Source: Streptomyces iakyrus
Lineage (GTDB): Bacteria > Actinomycetota > Actinomycetes > Streptomycetales > Streptomycetaceae
DNA length: 64,000 nucleotides
Direction of reading: 5' to 3'
Assembly: GCF_000717055.1 (NCBI RefSeq)
Contig: NZ_JNXI01000003.1
Span: 186,001-250,000 of the forward strand
Shown here: positions 26,101 to 33,921 of the stretch, one piece after another
Position numbering within the stretch: position 1 is the first letter of the stretch
Layout: the number at the start of each line of letters is the position of its first letter
Notes under the pieces: model-generated
Told to the model about the DNA's origin: nothing
Seen by the model: the letters and a program-made list of their open reading frames with translations, nothing else
Database searches by the model: none
Made by a program: the position numbers and the translations under genes

Positions 26101-27058
26101 GGAGTACTACGAGGCGGACTGGGGCGCCGTGCCGATGTTCTTCCGTCACGAGCCGGAACTCGGGGCGGGCGAGCACACGCTGGAGGTGGTGGCCGACAAC
26201 GCCGATGTCCGGGACGCGGTGTTCGTCGATCTGGTGGCGTGTTCGGGAAACGCGGTGACGGCTCTGGTCAGCGGCGCCGGCTGGGAGGCGGAGACGGGGG
26301 CGTGGCGGGGCCGGACCGTCGAGGACGAGCGCAGGCGGGGCGAGGTGCAGCACTGCCACGCCGCCGTACGGCCCCATCCGCTGCCGGACACCGCTTGGCT
26401 GGCCGGCCGTCCGGTGCTCGGCGGTGCCGTGCGGCCGTCGCGGTCCACCGATGACGTCCGGGCATCGCCGCAGCGCTTCCGGTTCACGGTGCCGCCGGGA
26501 ACGGTGTCGCTGGAGCTGCCGTTGGCGCTGCCCGCGCGCGTGCGGGTCGGGGACGGAGAGGAACGGGCCTTGTCGGGAGACCGGCTGACGCTTCATGAGC
26601 CTCTCCTGGCACCCACCCGGGTCGAGGTGATCACCGGGCCGACGGCCGTCCTGCGGAGCGGTTCCGCCTGGCACGGGCCGGTCCGGGTGCGGACGGTGCC
26701 GGCACCGCTGGCGCTGGGAGACTGGCGCGAGCAGGGGCTGGGCGGCTGGAGCGGGGGTGTGACGTACGCACGGGCGGTGGAGGTGCCGCCCGGGCCCGAT
26801 CCCGTGCTGGACCTGGGGCGGGTCCGGGGCAGTGTGGAGGTGTCGGTCGACGGGGAGTTCGCCGGGGAGGCGTTCTGCGCGCCCTACCGCTTCCCGCTGC
26901 GCGGTGCCGCGGGGCGGACGGTCCGGCTGGAGGTGACGGTCCGCGGCACGCTGGCGCCGTACTTCGCGGAGGCCACCCCGACCGCCTGGGCTTTCCCGTC
27001 CCAGCTGCCGTCGGGGCTGTGGGGGCCGGTGACGCTGCGGATCCCGTCCGGGGACTAG
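23114..27058 (+). CDS. Very large GH106-like glycoside hydrolase
   Basis: The 1314-residue protein lacks a clear signal peptide. Its N-terminal half matches the GH106 plan: FGPTPLWWWSGAKVARERLAW, LVVINLAPAGP, TRLWFYDQIGFSGANVQG, VAGSFQDELPG and WIEAFHSSGWGGTLEDTYGW, regions that hold the active-site acids in alpha-L-rhamnosidases. The second half has several galactose-binding-like beta-sandwich parts (for example VRVGDGEERALSG, then VEVSVDGEFAGEAF). GH106 members usually cleave alpha-L-rhamnosides. The GTG is chosen because GGAAGGA lies seven bases upstream, right after the operator. It is divergent from the MFS-isomerase operon and its stop overlaps the stop of a LacI gene on the other strand (shared CTAG). 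Exact specificity is inferred. Confidence 0.78.
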   Translation: MISPELRQLFDDPPRAFGPTPLWWWSGAKVARERLAWQLRAFAEGGIHNLVVINLAPAGPTFGARADDPAWFGEEWWERFTDACAIAAELGTRLWFYDQIGFSGANVQGVVTRRHPEAAGLALRCRDVNVSRGRVALTDSETPLAAYSCQGRRLDLAADGLVAAADGTGVRLVTAVPTAFDYLDPHAVGLLMDTVHHEYDRRVPEYLGTVVAGSFQDELPGTNAWSHRFADEFRTRRGYDLLDHLPALFGTDTGVPEGKIRGDYYAVRAELTEEALFRPLAAWHRERGLLLGSDQSHPARAGYPAQSTQIYTDYFRTHRWYGAAGSDHHGDAKVHSSMAHLYGHERVWIEAFHSSGWGGTLEDTYGWLLPFLRSGANLYNPHASYFGTAAGWFEWAPPSTDWRQPYWKQYPAFSRAVARICSIMSWGGYAADVAVLHPTATMQALVPLDAPVRHFGDGRLGDGHALADETQRHYLDLCGSNNWLGPHAGALDRRGISFDVVDDDSVRRAETTGGALRIRDLAYGVVLLPSASVLEEETARRLAELLDAGGRVVVVGRPPGAAAGRLGDDSVVAALLAHPRLERVPDPGAAAGAVADAAGHATGEVPLLVRRKGNQAVALVTSAFPEIGAHPLRPPGSAPGPVSTSSVTVRAGVAEAEVWNPATGSRSPARVTVCDDGARSVIEVPLDGAPAALVVWREGRPEPQPAAGGAADRVLDVSAGWQGRLVPTMDNTWGDVALPPGASVAEPQIWTMEWAEGAVWEPSRVTYGNRVRILPPVPPEQAPEPLDAATVERILAGRVPLVPPDSVWEAAVYSSSRGTLDQGGLLGTKGLVNEEFVRVPVPAGDAVARVRAIVESGHRGPAELHVGAEAVKRVWWNGEPLGPYGGGYLASAPVTVSRDRNVLEYELSDAQDRPSSISAAAGTPLGSFFCLSEPGGLGPRPRFMRPPDGVRPDGRVAYRAGFRVPAGGARAVLVVGAAPALTVLLDGDVVARQEKAEYYEADWGAVPMFFRHEPELGAGEHTLEVVADNADVRDAVFVDLVACSGNAVTALVSGAGWEAETGAWRGRTVEDERRRGEVQHCHAAVRPHPLPDTAWLAGRPVLGGAVRPSRSTDDVRASPQRFRFTVPPGTVSLELPLALPARVRVGDGEERALSGDRLTLHEPLLAPTRVEVITGPTAVLRSGSAWHGPVRVRTVPAPLALGDWREQGLGGWSGGVTYARAVEVPPGPDPVLDLGRVRGSVEVSVDGEFAGEAFCAPYRFPLRGAAGRTVRLEVTVRGTLAPYFAEATPTAWAFPSQLPSGLWGPVTLRIPSGD

Positions 27059-28074
27059 TCGGCCGTGGACGGCCGGGTGGAGTCGCGCAGGACGAGGCCG
27101 GGGGCGAAGACGCGGGTCTCGTGGAGGTGGTCCGCGCGGGCCTCGATCTCATCGAGCAGCATCTCCACCGCCGCCCGGCCGAGGTCCTCGACGGGCTGCC
27201 TGACCGTCGTCAGGGTCGTCGCCCCGAAGGTGGCGACGTCGAGGTCGCCGTAACCGACGACCTGCACGTCCTCGGGAATGCGCACGCCGCGTTCGGTCAG
27301 CCCCCGGCACAGGCCGGCGGCGAGGAAGTCGTTGGTGCAGAACACCCCGTCGGGCAGGTCCTCCAGCCCGCGGGCGATCTCCGTGCCGTAGGCGACGGTC
27401 ATCCGCTCGGCGACGACCTGGCCGAGCCGGGCCTCGCGGCGGCTCCGGACGGCCTGCCGGGCGCCCTGGTAGCGGTCGGCGCACTGGCGTATGCCGCGCT
27501 CGCCGTTGACGACGAGGATGTTGCGGGCCCCGCTGTCGAGGAGGTGCTGTACGGCGATGCGGCCGCCGGCGATGTCGTCCACGGAGGCCGAGCAGCCCTC
27601 CCGGTCGGGCATCGCACGGTCGGCCAGGACGAGCGGGATGCCCCGCTCGCGCAGCCGGGCCAGCCGGCCCGGGTCGGCGCTCAGCGGCACGACGACGACG
27701 CCGACGGCCCGCTGCTCGACGAGCATGCTGAAGTAGCCCTGCTCCCGCTCGGGAGCGTCCCCGCTGTGGCACAGGACGAGCGAGTAGCCGTGGTCGTAGG
27801 CCGCGTCGGCGGCGCCCCGCGCGATGCGCGCGTAGAAGGAGTTGGTGACGTCGGGCAGGACCAGCCCGATCGCGGAGGAATGACCGGTGCGCAGACCGGC
27901 GGCTCCCGGGTGGGGGACGTAGTCGAGCGCGGCGACGGCGACGCGGACGCGCTCGGCGGTCTGCGCGGTGACCCGCTCGGGCCGGTTGAGCACGTTCGAC
28001 ACCGTGGACACCGAGACACCGGCGGCGGCTGCGACGTCCTGGATGCGGGCGGGGCGTGCCGGAACGGCGTCCAC
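27055..28074 (-). CDS. LacI-family regulator of the GH106-like locus
   Basis: The 339-residue protein has a LacI HTH (ARIQDVAAAAGVSVSTVSNVLNRPERVT, about 9-36) and an effector domain with VVGYGDLDVATFGATTLTTVRQPVEDLG. It probably represses the divergent glycosidase and MFS-isomerase operon through AAAACGTT-type sites, one of which lies in its own promoter. The GTG at 28074 has a GAGGGG placed unusually close, so the start is less certain. Stop codons of this gene and the large glycosidase overlap in CTAG. Confidence 0.88.
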   Translation of the reverse strand: MDAVPARPARIQDVAAAAGVSVSTVSNVLNRPERVTAQTAERVRVAVAALDYVPHPGAAGLRTGHSSAIGLVLPDVTNSFYARIARGAADAAYDHGYSLVLCHSGDAPEREQGYFSMLVEQRAVGVVVVPLSADPGRLARLRERGIPLVLADRAMPDREGCSASVDDIAGGRIAVQHLLDSGARNILVVNGERGIRQCADRYQGARQAVRSRREARLGQVVAERMTVAYGTEIARGLEDLPDGVFCTNDFLAAGLCRGLTERGVRIPEDVQVVGYGDLDVATFGATTLTTVRQPVEDLGRAAVEMLLDEIEARADHLHETRVFAPGLVLRDSTRPSTAD

Positions 28075-28132
28075 CCCCTCGCTGTTGCAGCCGCGCGACC
28101 AGGCACGACGATGGTCTTCATGGGCGCCGCAA

Positions 28133-28165
28133 AGTATATCGCGACCGGGCGTGGAACGTTTTTCC
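28133..28165 (-). promoter_or_regulatory. Promoter and operator of the GH106-locus LacI gene
   Basis: On the reverse strand a TATACT box lies at 28138-28133. GGAACGTTTTTCC (28153-28165, forward reading) is the reverse orientation of the GGAAAAACGTT element seen at 22972 and covers the expected -35 position. This implies autoregulation. Confidence 0.6.
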
Positions 28166-28222
28166 TGCCCGGTCTCCGCGGGCCCCGGTCAGGCGGAGTC
28201 GGTCAGCGCCCGTACGACGGGT

Positions 28223-29090
28223 TCAGGACCGCACCGTGCCGCTCGCCGCACCGCTCGGCGCCGTCGCCGAACCGCTCCCCAAGCGGATCCCCTTGGCCTC
28301 CTTGCCGAGCGCGCTCAGCAGGATCACTACGGCCAGGGTGGGCACGATGGTCCAGGTCATCGCCGACGGGTAGCCGTGGCGTTCGGCGAGGGCCTCCTGG
28401 ATGGGCAGGTTGAGCGCGGCGATCAGATTGCCGAGATCGAGGTGTTCGCCGACAGGTCGAGGCCCTTCTTCACGAAGGTCGGGTAGATGTCCTGGGTGCC
28501 GTGCGACATCCAGTTGAAGGCGGTCATCAGCGCGACCAGGTAGACGAAGCGCCGCAGCACCGCGGGGTTCCTGAACACCTGGTGCGCGGGGGTGCGGTTG
28601 AGGGCGACGCTCTTGCCCCACACCTCGCTCTCCTCCACCCTGCTGCGCACCCACAGCGCGACCAGCGCGGGCAGCAGACTGAACGCGAACAGGCCGCGCC
28701 AGCCGAAGACGGGCTCGATGACGAAGAACGCCACGGCGGCCAGGAGATACCCGAGCGAGTAGCCGCTCTGCAGCAGGCCCGACCAGAATCCGCGCCGTTC
28801 GGTGGGGATCTTCTCCATGGCCAGGGCCGCGCCCAGACCCCACTCGCCGCCCATGCCGATGCCGTAGAGCAGGCGCAGCACCAGCAGCACGGTGTAGTTG
28901 GGCGCGAAGGCGCAGGCGAAGCCGACGATCGAGTAGAAGACGACATCGACCATGAGCGGCACGCGGCGGCCCCGGCGGTCCGCCCACATGCCGAAGAGCA
29001 GGGCACCCACCGGCCGCATCACCAGGGTCGCGGTGGTGAGGAAAGCCATGTCGGTGAGGGAGACATGGAAGTCGTCGGCCGACGGGATTC
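28223..29090 (-). pseudogene. MFS transporter remnant (lactate/SHS-type), internally deleted
   Basis: One frame reads a good MFS protein from about 29090 (SADDFHVSLTDMAFLTTATLVMRPVGALLFG) to NTSISAI and then stops at 28425. The adjacent frame continues with GNLIAALNLPIQEALAERHG to the normal end ALGKEAKGI. In intact relatives these parts are separated by roughly 100 residues, so an internal deletion near 28435 also shifted the frame. The first membrane helix is missing as well. The gene is therefore not functional as a 12-helix transporter. Family assignment is from memory of SHS-family carboxylate transporters. Confidence 0.75.
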
Positions 29091-29134
29091 GGGCAAAGCA
29101 CGAGCCAGTTTTGAGCCAAGAGCGCGACGCCCCG

Positions 29135-29566
29135 TCAACGGCGGCCGGGCACCCGTCGTCCGGGTACGGCGACACCGCCGGTCGCCGCCGCGTCGATCAG
29201 GCGGCGGAAGGTGCCGCACTCCAGATGGCTGGGGGCGGGGCAGGCGGCGGCGTGCCGCAGGGAGTCCCGCAGGACGCCCAGTTCGCGGATCCTGCGGTCC
29301 AGTTCGTCGGCCTTGGCGGACAGTTTCCGCCGGTCGATCCGCGGCTGCCCGTCCGGGGTGAACATCTGCGCGATCTCGTCGAGCGAGAACCCGGCCGTCC
29401 GCCCCAGCGCGATCAGCGCCAGCCGTTCCAGCACCCCGGGGTCGTACTGACGCCGCAGCCCGCGGCGGCCGGTGGAGGCGATCAGCCCCTTCTCCTCGTA
29501 GAAGCGCAGGGTGGAGGCGGGCACACCGGCGCGGTGCGCCACTTCGGCGATGTCCAGGTCTGTCAT
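29135..29566 (-). CDS. MerR-family transcriptional regulator
   Basis: The 143-residue protein has the MerR winged HTH (IAEVAHRAGVPASTLRFYEEKGLIAS, then RRQYDPGVLERLALIALGRTAGFSLDEIAQMF) and a dimerisation helix (RRKLSAKADELDRRIRELGVLRDSL). A CPAPSHLEC segment near residue 110 could bind a metal or redox signal, as in SoxR/CueR relatives, but only two Cys are present. It is divergent from a methyltransferase gene with a palindromic operator between them. Confidence 0.9.
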   Translation of the reverse strand: MTDLDIAEVAHRAGVPASTLRFYEEKGLIASTGRRGLRRQYDPGVLERLALIALGRTAGFSLDEIAQMFTPDGQPRIDRRKLSAKADELDRRIRELGVLRDSLRHAAACPAPSHLECGTFRRLIDAAATGGVAVPGRRVPGRR

Positions 29567-29576
29567 TGTCTTGACC

Positions 29577-29590
29577 TCAAGTCGACTTGA
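29577..29590. promoter_or_regulatory. MerR-type operator
   Basis: TCAAGTCGACTTGA is a perfect 14-bp palindrome. It lies between TTGACC (29571-29576) and TAGAAC (29593-29598) on the forward strand, i.e. inside the promoter spacer of the methyltransferase, where MerR-family activators bind. Confidence 0.75.
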
Positions 29591-29643
29591 AGTAGAACGC
29601 TGTCATCCCGTCCCGACGAAGGCAAGCAGAGGGAGAGACGAAG

Positions 29644-30495
29644 ATGGACGCCTCACGCAGGAGTGACGACGAGCAGGCCGCCCGCTGGAACGGGCCCGCC
29701 GGCAACGCATGGGTGGATCTCCAGGAGCTGCTGGACGAGATGTTCAGGCCGTTCGAGGAGCTGCTCGTCGACGCGGTGGCCGCCGAACACGCGGGCAGTG
29801 TGCTCGACGTCGGCTGCGGCACGGGCGGCATCACCCGGGCCGTCGCCCGCAGGGCGGGTCACTGCGTCGGTGTCGACGTCTCGGGGCCGATGATCGAGGC
29901 GGCCCGGGCGCACGCCGAGCGGGAGGGCGTACCGGCGTCCTTCATCCAGGCCGACGCGCAGGAGTACGCGTTCGAACCGGGAGCCTTCGACGCCGTCGTC
30001 TCGCGCTTCGGCGTCATGTTCTTCAACGACCCCGTGCGGGCCTTCGGCAATCTGCGGAGCACGGTGAGGGACGGGGCCGGGCTGCGGTGCGTGGTGTGGC
30101 GGGGGCCCGAGGAGAACCCGTTCATGACGACGGCCGAACGCGCCGCGGCCCCGTACCTGCCGGAGCTGCCGGCCCGGCGGCCGGACCAGCCGGGCCAGTT
30201 CGGATTCGCGGACCCGGAGCGTGTCCACCGCATCCTGACGGAGAGCGGCTGGGCCGGCATCGACATCCAGCCGGTCGACGTGGTCTGCGCCCTGCCCGAG
30301 AAGGACCTCGTCACCTACTTCACGCGGCTCGGTCCGCTCGGCATGGTCCTGCCCGGGGCGGACGACCGGATCCGGGCGGAGATCGTCGAGGCGGTCCGGC
30401 CGGCCTTCGACCCCTTCGTGCGGGGCACGGAGGTCCGTTACACCGCGGCCTGCTGGATGGTCTCGGCCCGGGCCGCCGCCGCGAAACTTTCGTGA
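29644..30495 (+). CDS. SAM-dependent methyltransferase (class I)
   Basis: The 283-residue protein has the SAM-binding motif I (VLDVGCGTGGITRAVARRAG, about 53-72), acidic motif GVDVSGPMIEAAR and DAVVSRFGVMFFNDP. It resembles small-molecule or ubiquinone-type methyltransferases; the substrate is unknown. The divergent MerR regulator and the palindrome in its promoter suggest inducible expression. Confidence 0.88.
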   Translation: MDASRRSDDEQAARWNGPAGNAWVDLQELLDEMFRPFEELLVDAVAAEHAGSVLDVGCGTGGITRAVARRAGHCVGVDVSGPMIEAARAHAEREGVPASFIQADAQEYAFEPGAFDAVVSRFGVMFFNDPVRAFGNLRSTVRDGAGLRCVVWRGPEENPFMTTAERAAAPYLPELPARRPDQPGQFGFADPERVHRILTESGWAGIDIQPVDVVCALPEKDLVTYFTRLGPLGMVLPGADDRIRAEIVEAVRPAFDPFVRGTEVRYTAACWMVSARAAAAKLS

Positions 30496-30546
30496 GGTCC
30501 GGCCCTCTTTTCCGAGCGCCGGCGAGCGGCGCATAGTGAGATCACG

Positions 30547-31257
30547 ATGACGCAGAAGAGAGCCTTGGTGGTCCGGGGCGGCTGGGAAGGGCACCAGCCG
30601 GTCGAGGCCACGGAACTGTTCCTGCCCTTCCTCCGGAGCAACGGGTACGCCGTCCGGGTCGAGGGGTCGGCCGAGATCTACGCGGATGCCGCCGAACTGG
30701 CCGCGACCGACCTGGTCGTGCAGTGCGTGACGATGTCGGAGATCACGCGCGAGCAGCTGGCGGGGCTGACCTCCGCGGTCGTGGCCGGCACCGGCTTCAC
30801 CGGCTGGCACGGCGGCATCGCCGACTCGTTCCGCGCTTCCTCGGACTATCTGCACCTGGTGGGCGGCCAGTTCGCCACCCACCCGGGCAAGGAACCGTGC
30901 GAGCGCCGGGGTGAGGCGGCGGACAACTTCCTGCCGCACACCATCACCCTCACCGACGCCGGTCGCGAGCACCCGATCACGGCGGGCATCGAGGACTTCA
31001 CACTCGACACCGAGCAGTACTGGGTGCTCCACGACGATCTCATCGACGTCCTGGCCACCACCACGCATCCCACCCGGCCGTGGCAGCCCTGGCACCGGCC
31101 GGTCACCTCACCGGCGGTCTGGACCCGCCGGTGGGGTGCCGGGCGGATCGTGGTGACGACACCGGGGCACAGCGTCGACGTGCTGGAGCACCCCCACGTC
31201 CGCACCATCATCGAGAGGGGCATGCTGTGGGCGACGCGCACCGCGTCGGGGTCGTAG
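30547..31257 (+). CDS. ThuA-domain protein
   Basis: The 236-residue protein is a ThuA-like, class I glutamine amidotransferase fold protein (RALVVRGGWEGHQPVEATE, FTGWHGGIADSFRAS, YLHLVGGQFATHPG, EQYWVLHD). ThuA proteins take part in trehalose or other disaccharide use. There is no clear ribosome site before the ATG; CATAGT at 30532-30537 could be a -10 box giving almost no leader. The oxidoreductase that follows overlaps it by 31 bases, so they act together. Confidence 0.88.
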   Translation: MTQKRALVVRGGWEGHQPVEATELFLPFLRSNGYAVRVEGSAEIYADAAELAATDLVVQCVTMSEITREQLAGLTSAVVAGTGFTGWHGGIADSFRASSDYLHLVGGQFATHPGKEPCERRGEAADNFLPHTITLTDAGREHPITAGIEDFTLDTEQYWVLHDDLIDVLATTTHPTRPWQPWHRPVTSPAVWTRRWGAGRIVVTTPGHSVDVLEHPHVRTIIERGMLWATRTASGS

Positions 31258-32336
31258 GACTCGGCGTCATATCCCGCGCGTACCTGGACACCCTCGCCGG
31301 CCACCCCGGGGTGCGCGTTACCGCGGTCGCCGACCTCGACGCCTCCCGGTCGGCCGCGGCCGCCGCCGAACTGCCGGGCGCCCGGGCGCTGTCGGTCGAG
31401 GAACTGCTGAGCAGCCCGGACGTGGACACGGTGCTGAACCTGACCACCCCGGCGGCCCACGCCGAGATAGCCCTCGGGGCGATCGGCCACGGCAAGAACG
31501 TGTACGGGGAGAAGCCTCTGGCGGCGACCCTGGAGGATGCCCGCGCCGTCCTGGACGCCGCCGCTAAGGCGGGCACCGGCGTGGGTTGCGCCCCGGACAC
31601 CGTCCTGGGCACGGGAGTTCAGACCGCCCGGGCCGCCGTGGCGGCGGGGAGCATCGGGCGCCCCCAGTTCGCCTCCGCGGTGATGGTCACCGCGGGGCAT
31701 GAACGCTGGCATCCCCACCCCGACTTCTACTACCGGGCCGGTGGCGGCCCGCTCCTGGACATGGGGCCGTACTACCTGTCGTCCCTGGTCCATCTGCTGG
31801 GGCCGGTGCGTGCCGTGACCGGGGCTGCCGGGCGGCTACGGGCCGAGCGCGTGATCGGTTCCGGGCCGCGCGCGGGCGAGCGCATACCGGTCGAGGTGGA
31901 CAGCCATGTCTCCGGAGTGCTGGAGCACGTGAACGGGACGCTGACGACGCTCACGACGAGCTTTGACGGCGTGGCCACCACGGCTGCCCCGATCGAGGTG
32001 CACGGCGAGGGCGGCACCCTGGCGGTGCCCGACCCGAACCGCTTCGACGGCGAGGTGCGTCTCCACGCGCTCGGCGACACGGGGTGGCGGACCCTGCCGG
32101 TGTCCGCGGGCTACGCGGACGGCTCCCGCGGCCTCGGACTGCTGGACTTCCTCACCGCCGACGCATCGCGGGCACCGCGCGCCGGTGGTGAACTCGCCCT
32201 GCACGTACTGGAGACGATGACCGCACTGCTGCGTTCGGCGGCCGAGGGACGCCGGATCGAGCTGACGACGTCGGCGCGGGTGCCCGCACCCGTGCCCCTG
32301 ACGGCCGCCGCCCGGTGGCTCGGCCGGTCCGCCTGA
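31227..32336 (+). CDS. Gfo/Idh/MocA-family oxidoreductase
   Basis: The 369-residue protein has an N-terminal Rossmann fold (GVVGLGVISRAYLDTLAGHP) and the family motif YGEKPLAATLEDA with the catalytic Lys. It probably oxidises a sugar or inositol derivative with NAD(P). The GTG at 31227 follows GAGAGGGG by six bases and lies inside the ThuA gene, a coupling seen often for ThuA plus Gfo/Idh pairs. Confidence 0.9.
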   Translation: MGDAHRVGVVGLGVISRAYLDTLAGHPGVRVTAVADLDASRSAAAAAELPGARALSVEELLSSPDVDTVLNLTTPAAHAEIALGAIGHGKNVYGEKPLAATLEDARAVLDAAAKAGTGVGCAPDTVLGTGVQTARAAVAAGSIGRPQFASAVMVTAGHERWHPHPDFYYRAGGGPLLDMGPYYLSSLVHLLGPVRAVTGAAGRLRAERVIGSGPRAGERIPVEVDSHVSGVLEHVNGTLTTLTTSFDGVATTAAPIEVHGEGGTLAVPDPNRFDGEVRLHALGDTGWRTLPVSAGYADGSRGLGLLDFLTADASRAPRAGGELALHVLETMTALLRSAAEGRRIELTTSARVPAPVPLTAAARWLGRSA

Positions 32337-32338
32337 GG

Positions 32339-33817
32339 TCAGTCCATGGGCCAGGTGTGCGCGGGCGCGTTCATGTGCATGTAGTCCATGTACGTCCGGG
32401 TCATCTGCCGCAGCGCCTCCCGCCGGTCGGAGATGCCGGCCTTCTCCAGGTGGTGCACCATCTCCGCCTGCCACTGGGCGCCGTTGCGGCCGGTGACGCA
32501 GCGCTGCTCGATGATGCCCAGCAGGGGTTCGCGCCACGCGGCGTCCATGCCGGTCAGCTCCAGCCCCCGGTGCGCCAGGGGCAGCAGCCGCCGCAACACC
32601 AGTTCCGTGACCGGTACTTCGCCCACCCCTGGCCAGTACAGGCGGGCGTCGATGCCGTCGCGGGCCGCGGTGTGCAGGTTCTCCTCGGCGACCGAGAAGG
32701 ACATCCGCGTCCACACCGGCCGGTCCTCGTCGACCAGGGCGCGGGTCAGGCCGTAGTAGAAGGCGCCGTTGGCGATGATGTCGGCCACGGTGGGGCCGGC
32801 GGGCAGTACCCGGTTCTCGATGCGCAGATGCGGGCCGCTGTCGGTGACCGCGTAAATGGGGCGGTTCCAGCGGTAGATCGTGCCGTTGTGGAGGGTCAGT
32901 TCGCCCAGCTGGGGAACGCCGCCGCTGTCCAGTTCCTTCTGCGGGTCCTCGTCCTCGCACAGCGGCAGCAGGGCCGGGAAGTAGCGCACGTTCTCCTCGA
33001 AGAGGTCGAAGACGCTGGTGATCCAGCGCTCCCCGAACCACACCCGGGGCCGTACGCCCTGGGCCTTGATCTCCTCGGGGCGGGTGTCGGTGGCCTGCTC
33101 GAACAGGGGGATGCGGGTCTCGCGCCACAGCTCCTTGCCGAACAGGAACGGCGAGTTCGCCGCGAGGGCGATCTGCACGCCCGCGATGGCCTGGGCCGCG
33201 TTCCAGTAGTGCGGGAACTCCTTCGGGTCGACCTGGAGATGGAACTGGGTGCTGGTGCAGGCCGCCTCGGGGGTGATGGTGTCGGCGTACGTCGACAGGC
33301 GCTCCACTCCGTCGACCCTGATCCGGAGGTCCTCGCCCCGGGCCGCGAAGATCTGCTCGTTGAGGAGCCGGTACCGGGGGTCACCGGACAGCGCGGACTC
33401 GCTGACGTCCGACTCGCCCAGGGTCGGCAGGATGCCCACCATGATCAGGTGGGCGCCCACCGCCGCCGCACGGTCCTCGGCGTGGTTGAGGGCGTCCCGG
33501 ATCGCCTGCTCCCAGGAGCCGGGGCCGCCGGCGGTCAGCTGCCGGGGCGGGATGTTGATCTCCAGGTTGAAGCGGCCCAGCTCGCTGGACCAGGCGGGGT
33601 CGGCGATCGCCTGGAGCACGTCGGTGTTGCGCATCGCGGGCAGCCCGGCGTCGTCGACCAGGTTGAGCTCTATCTCAAGGCCGACCTGGGGGCGCTCGCT
33701 CTCGAACCCCGACTCGTGGAGCATCCGGGCGAGCACTTCGAGGTCGGTGTGCATCTTCTCCCGGTAGCGACGACGGTCCTCCCGGGTGAACACCAGGGCC
33801 GGCACGTCACGTCCCAT
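32339..33817 (-). CDS. Glutamate-cysteine ligase family 2 (GCS2) protein
   Basis: The 492-residue protein matches the actinobacterial GCS2-type carboxylate-amine ligases: VGLEIELNLVDDAG, LGRFNLEINIPPRQL, TPEAACTSTQFHLQVDP and LRIENRVLPAGPTVADIIANGAFYYGL. Such enzymes form gamma-glutamyl or similar amide bonds with ATP; the true substrate in mycothiol-producing actinobacteria is not settled. The ATG at 33817 has AGGAGGG five bases upstream. The C-terminal tail MDYMHMNAPAHTWPMD is conserved-looking. It is convergent with the Gfo/Idh gene, two bases apart. Confidence 0.85.
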   Translation of the reverse strand: MGRDVPALVFTREDRRRYREKMHTDLEVLARMLHESGFESERPQVGLEIELNLVDDAGLPAMRNTDVLQAIADPAWSSELGRFNLEINIPPRQLTAGGPGSWEQAIRDALNHAEDRAAAVGAHLIMVGILPTLGESDVSESALSGDPRYRLLNEQIFAARGEDLRIRVDGVERLSTYADTITPEAACTSTQFHLQVDPKEFPHYWNAAQAIAGVQIALAANSPFLFGKELWRETRIPLFEQATDTRPEEIKAQGVRPRVWFGERWITSVFDLFEENVRYFPALLPLCEDEDPQKELDSGGVPQLGELTLHNGTIYRWNRPIYAVTDSGPHLRIENRVLPAGPTVADIIANGAFYYGLTRALVDEDRPVWTRMSFSVAEENLHTAARDGIDARLYWPGVGEVPVTELVLRRLLPLAHRGLELTGMDAAWREPLLGIIEQRCVTGRNGAQWQAEMVHHLEKAGISDRREALRQMTRTYMDYMHMNAPAHTWPMD

Positions 33818-33886
33818 GTGCCCTCCTGCGCTCCTGCGGCAGCTACGTCCGCGCCTCAGCGGATGGTCTCGTCCCAGAGTCGCACC

Positions 33887-33915
33887 TTGTCCCCGACACC
33901 GCACCCACCTAGCCT
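33887..33915 (+). promoter_or_regulatory. Promoter of the MFS gene, leaderless type
   Basis: TTGTCC (33887-33892) and TAGCCT (33910-33915) are spaced by 17 bases. The -10 box ends six bases before the GTG, and no ribosome site exists, so the transcript should begin at the start codon. Confidence 0.7.
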
Positions 33916-33921
33916 GAGTTT

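Noticed and set aside
23096..26674. 1192-residue reverse ORF
   Set aside because: It is an antisense reading of the GH106-like gene; composition is Arg/Gly/His-rich with no domain pattern, a usual by-product of high GC.
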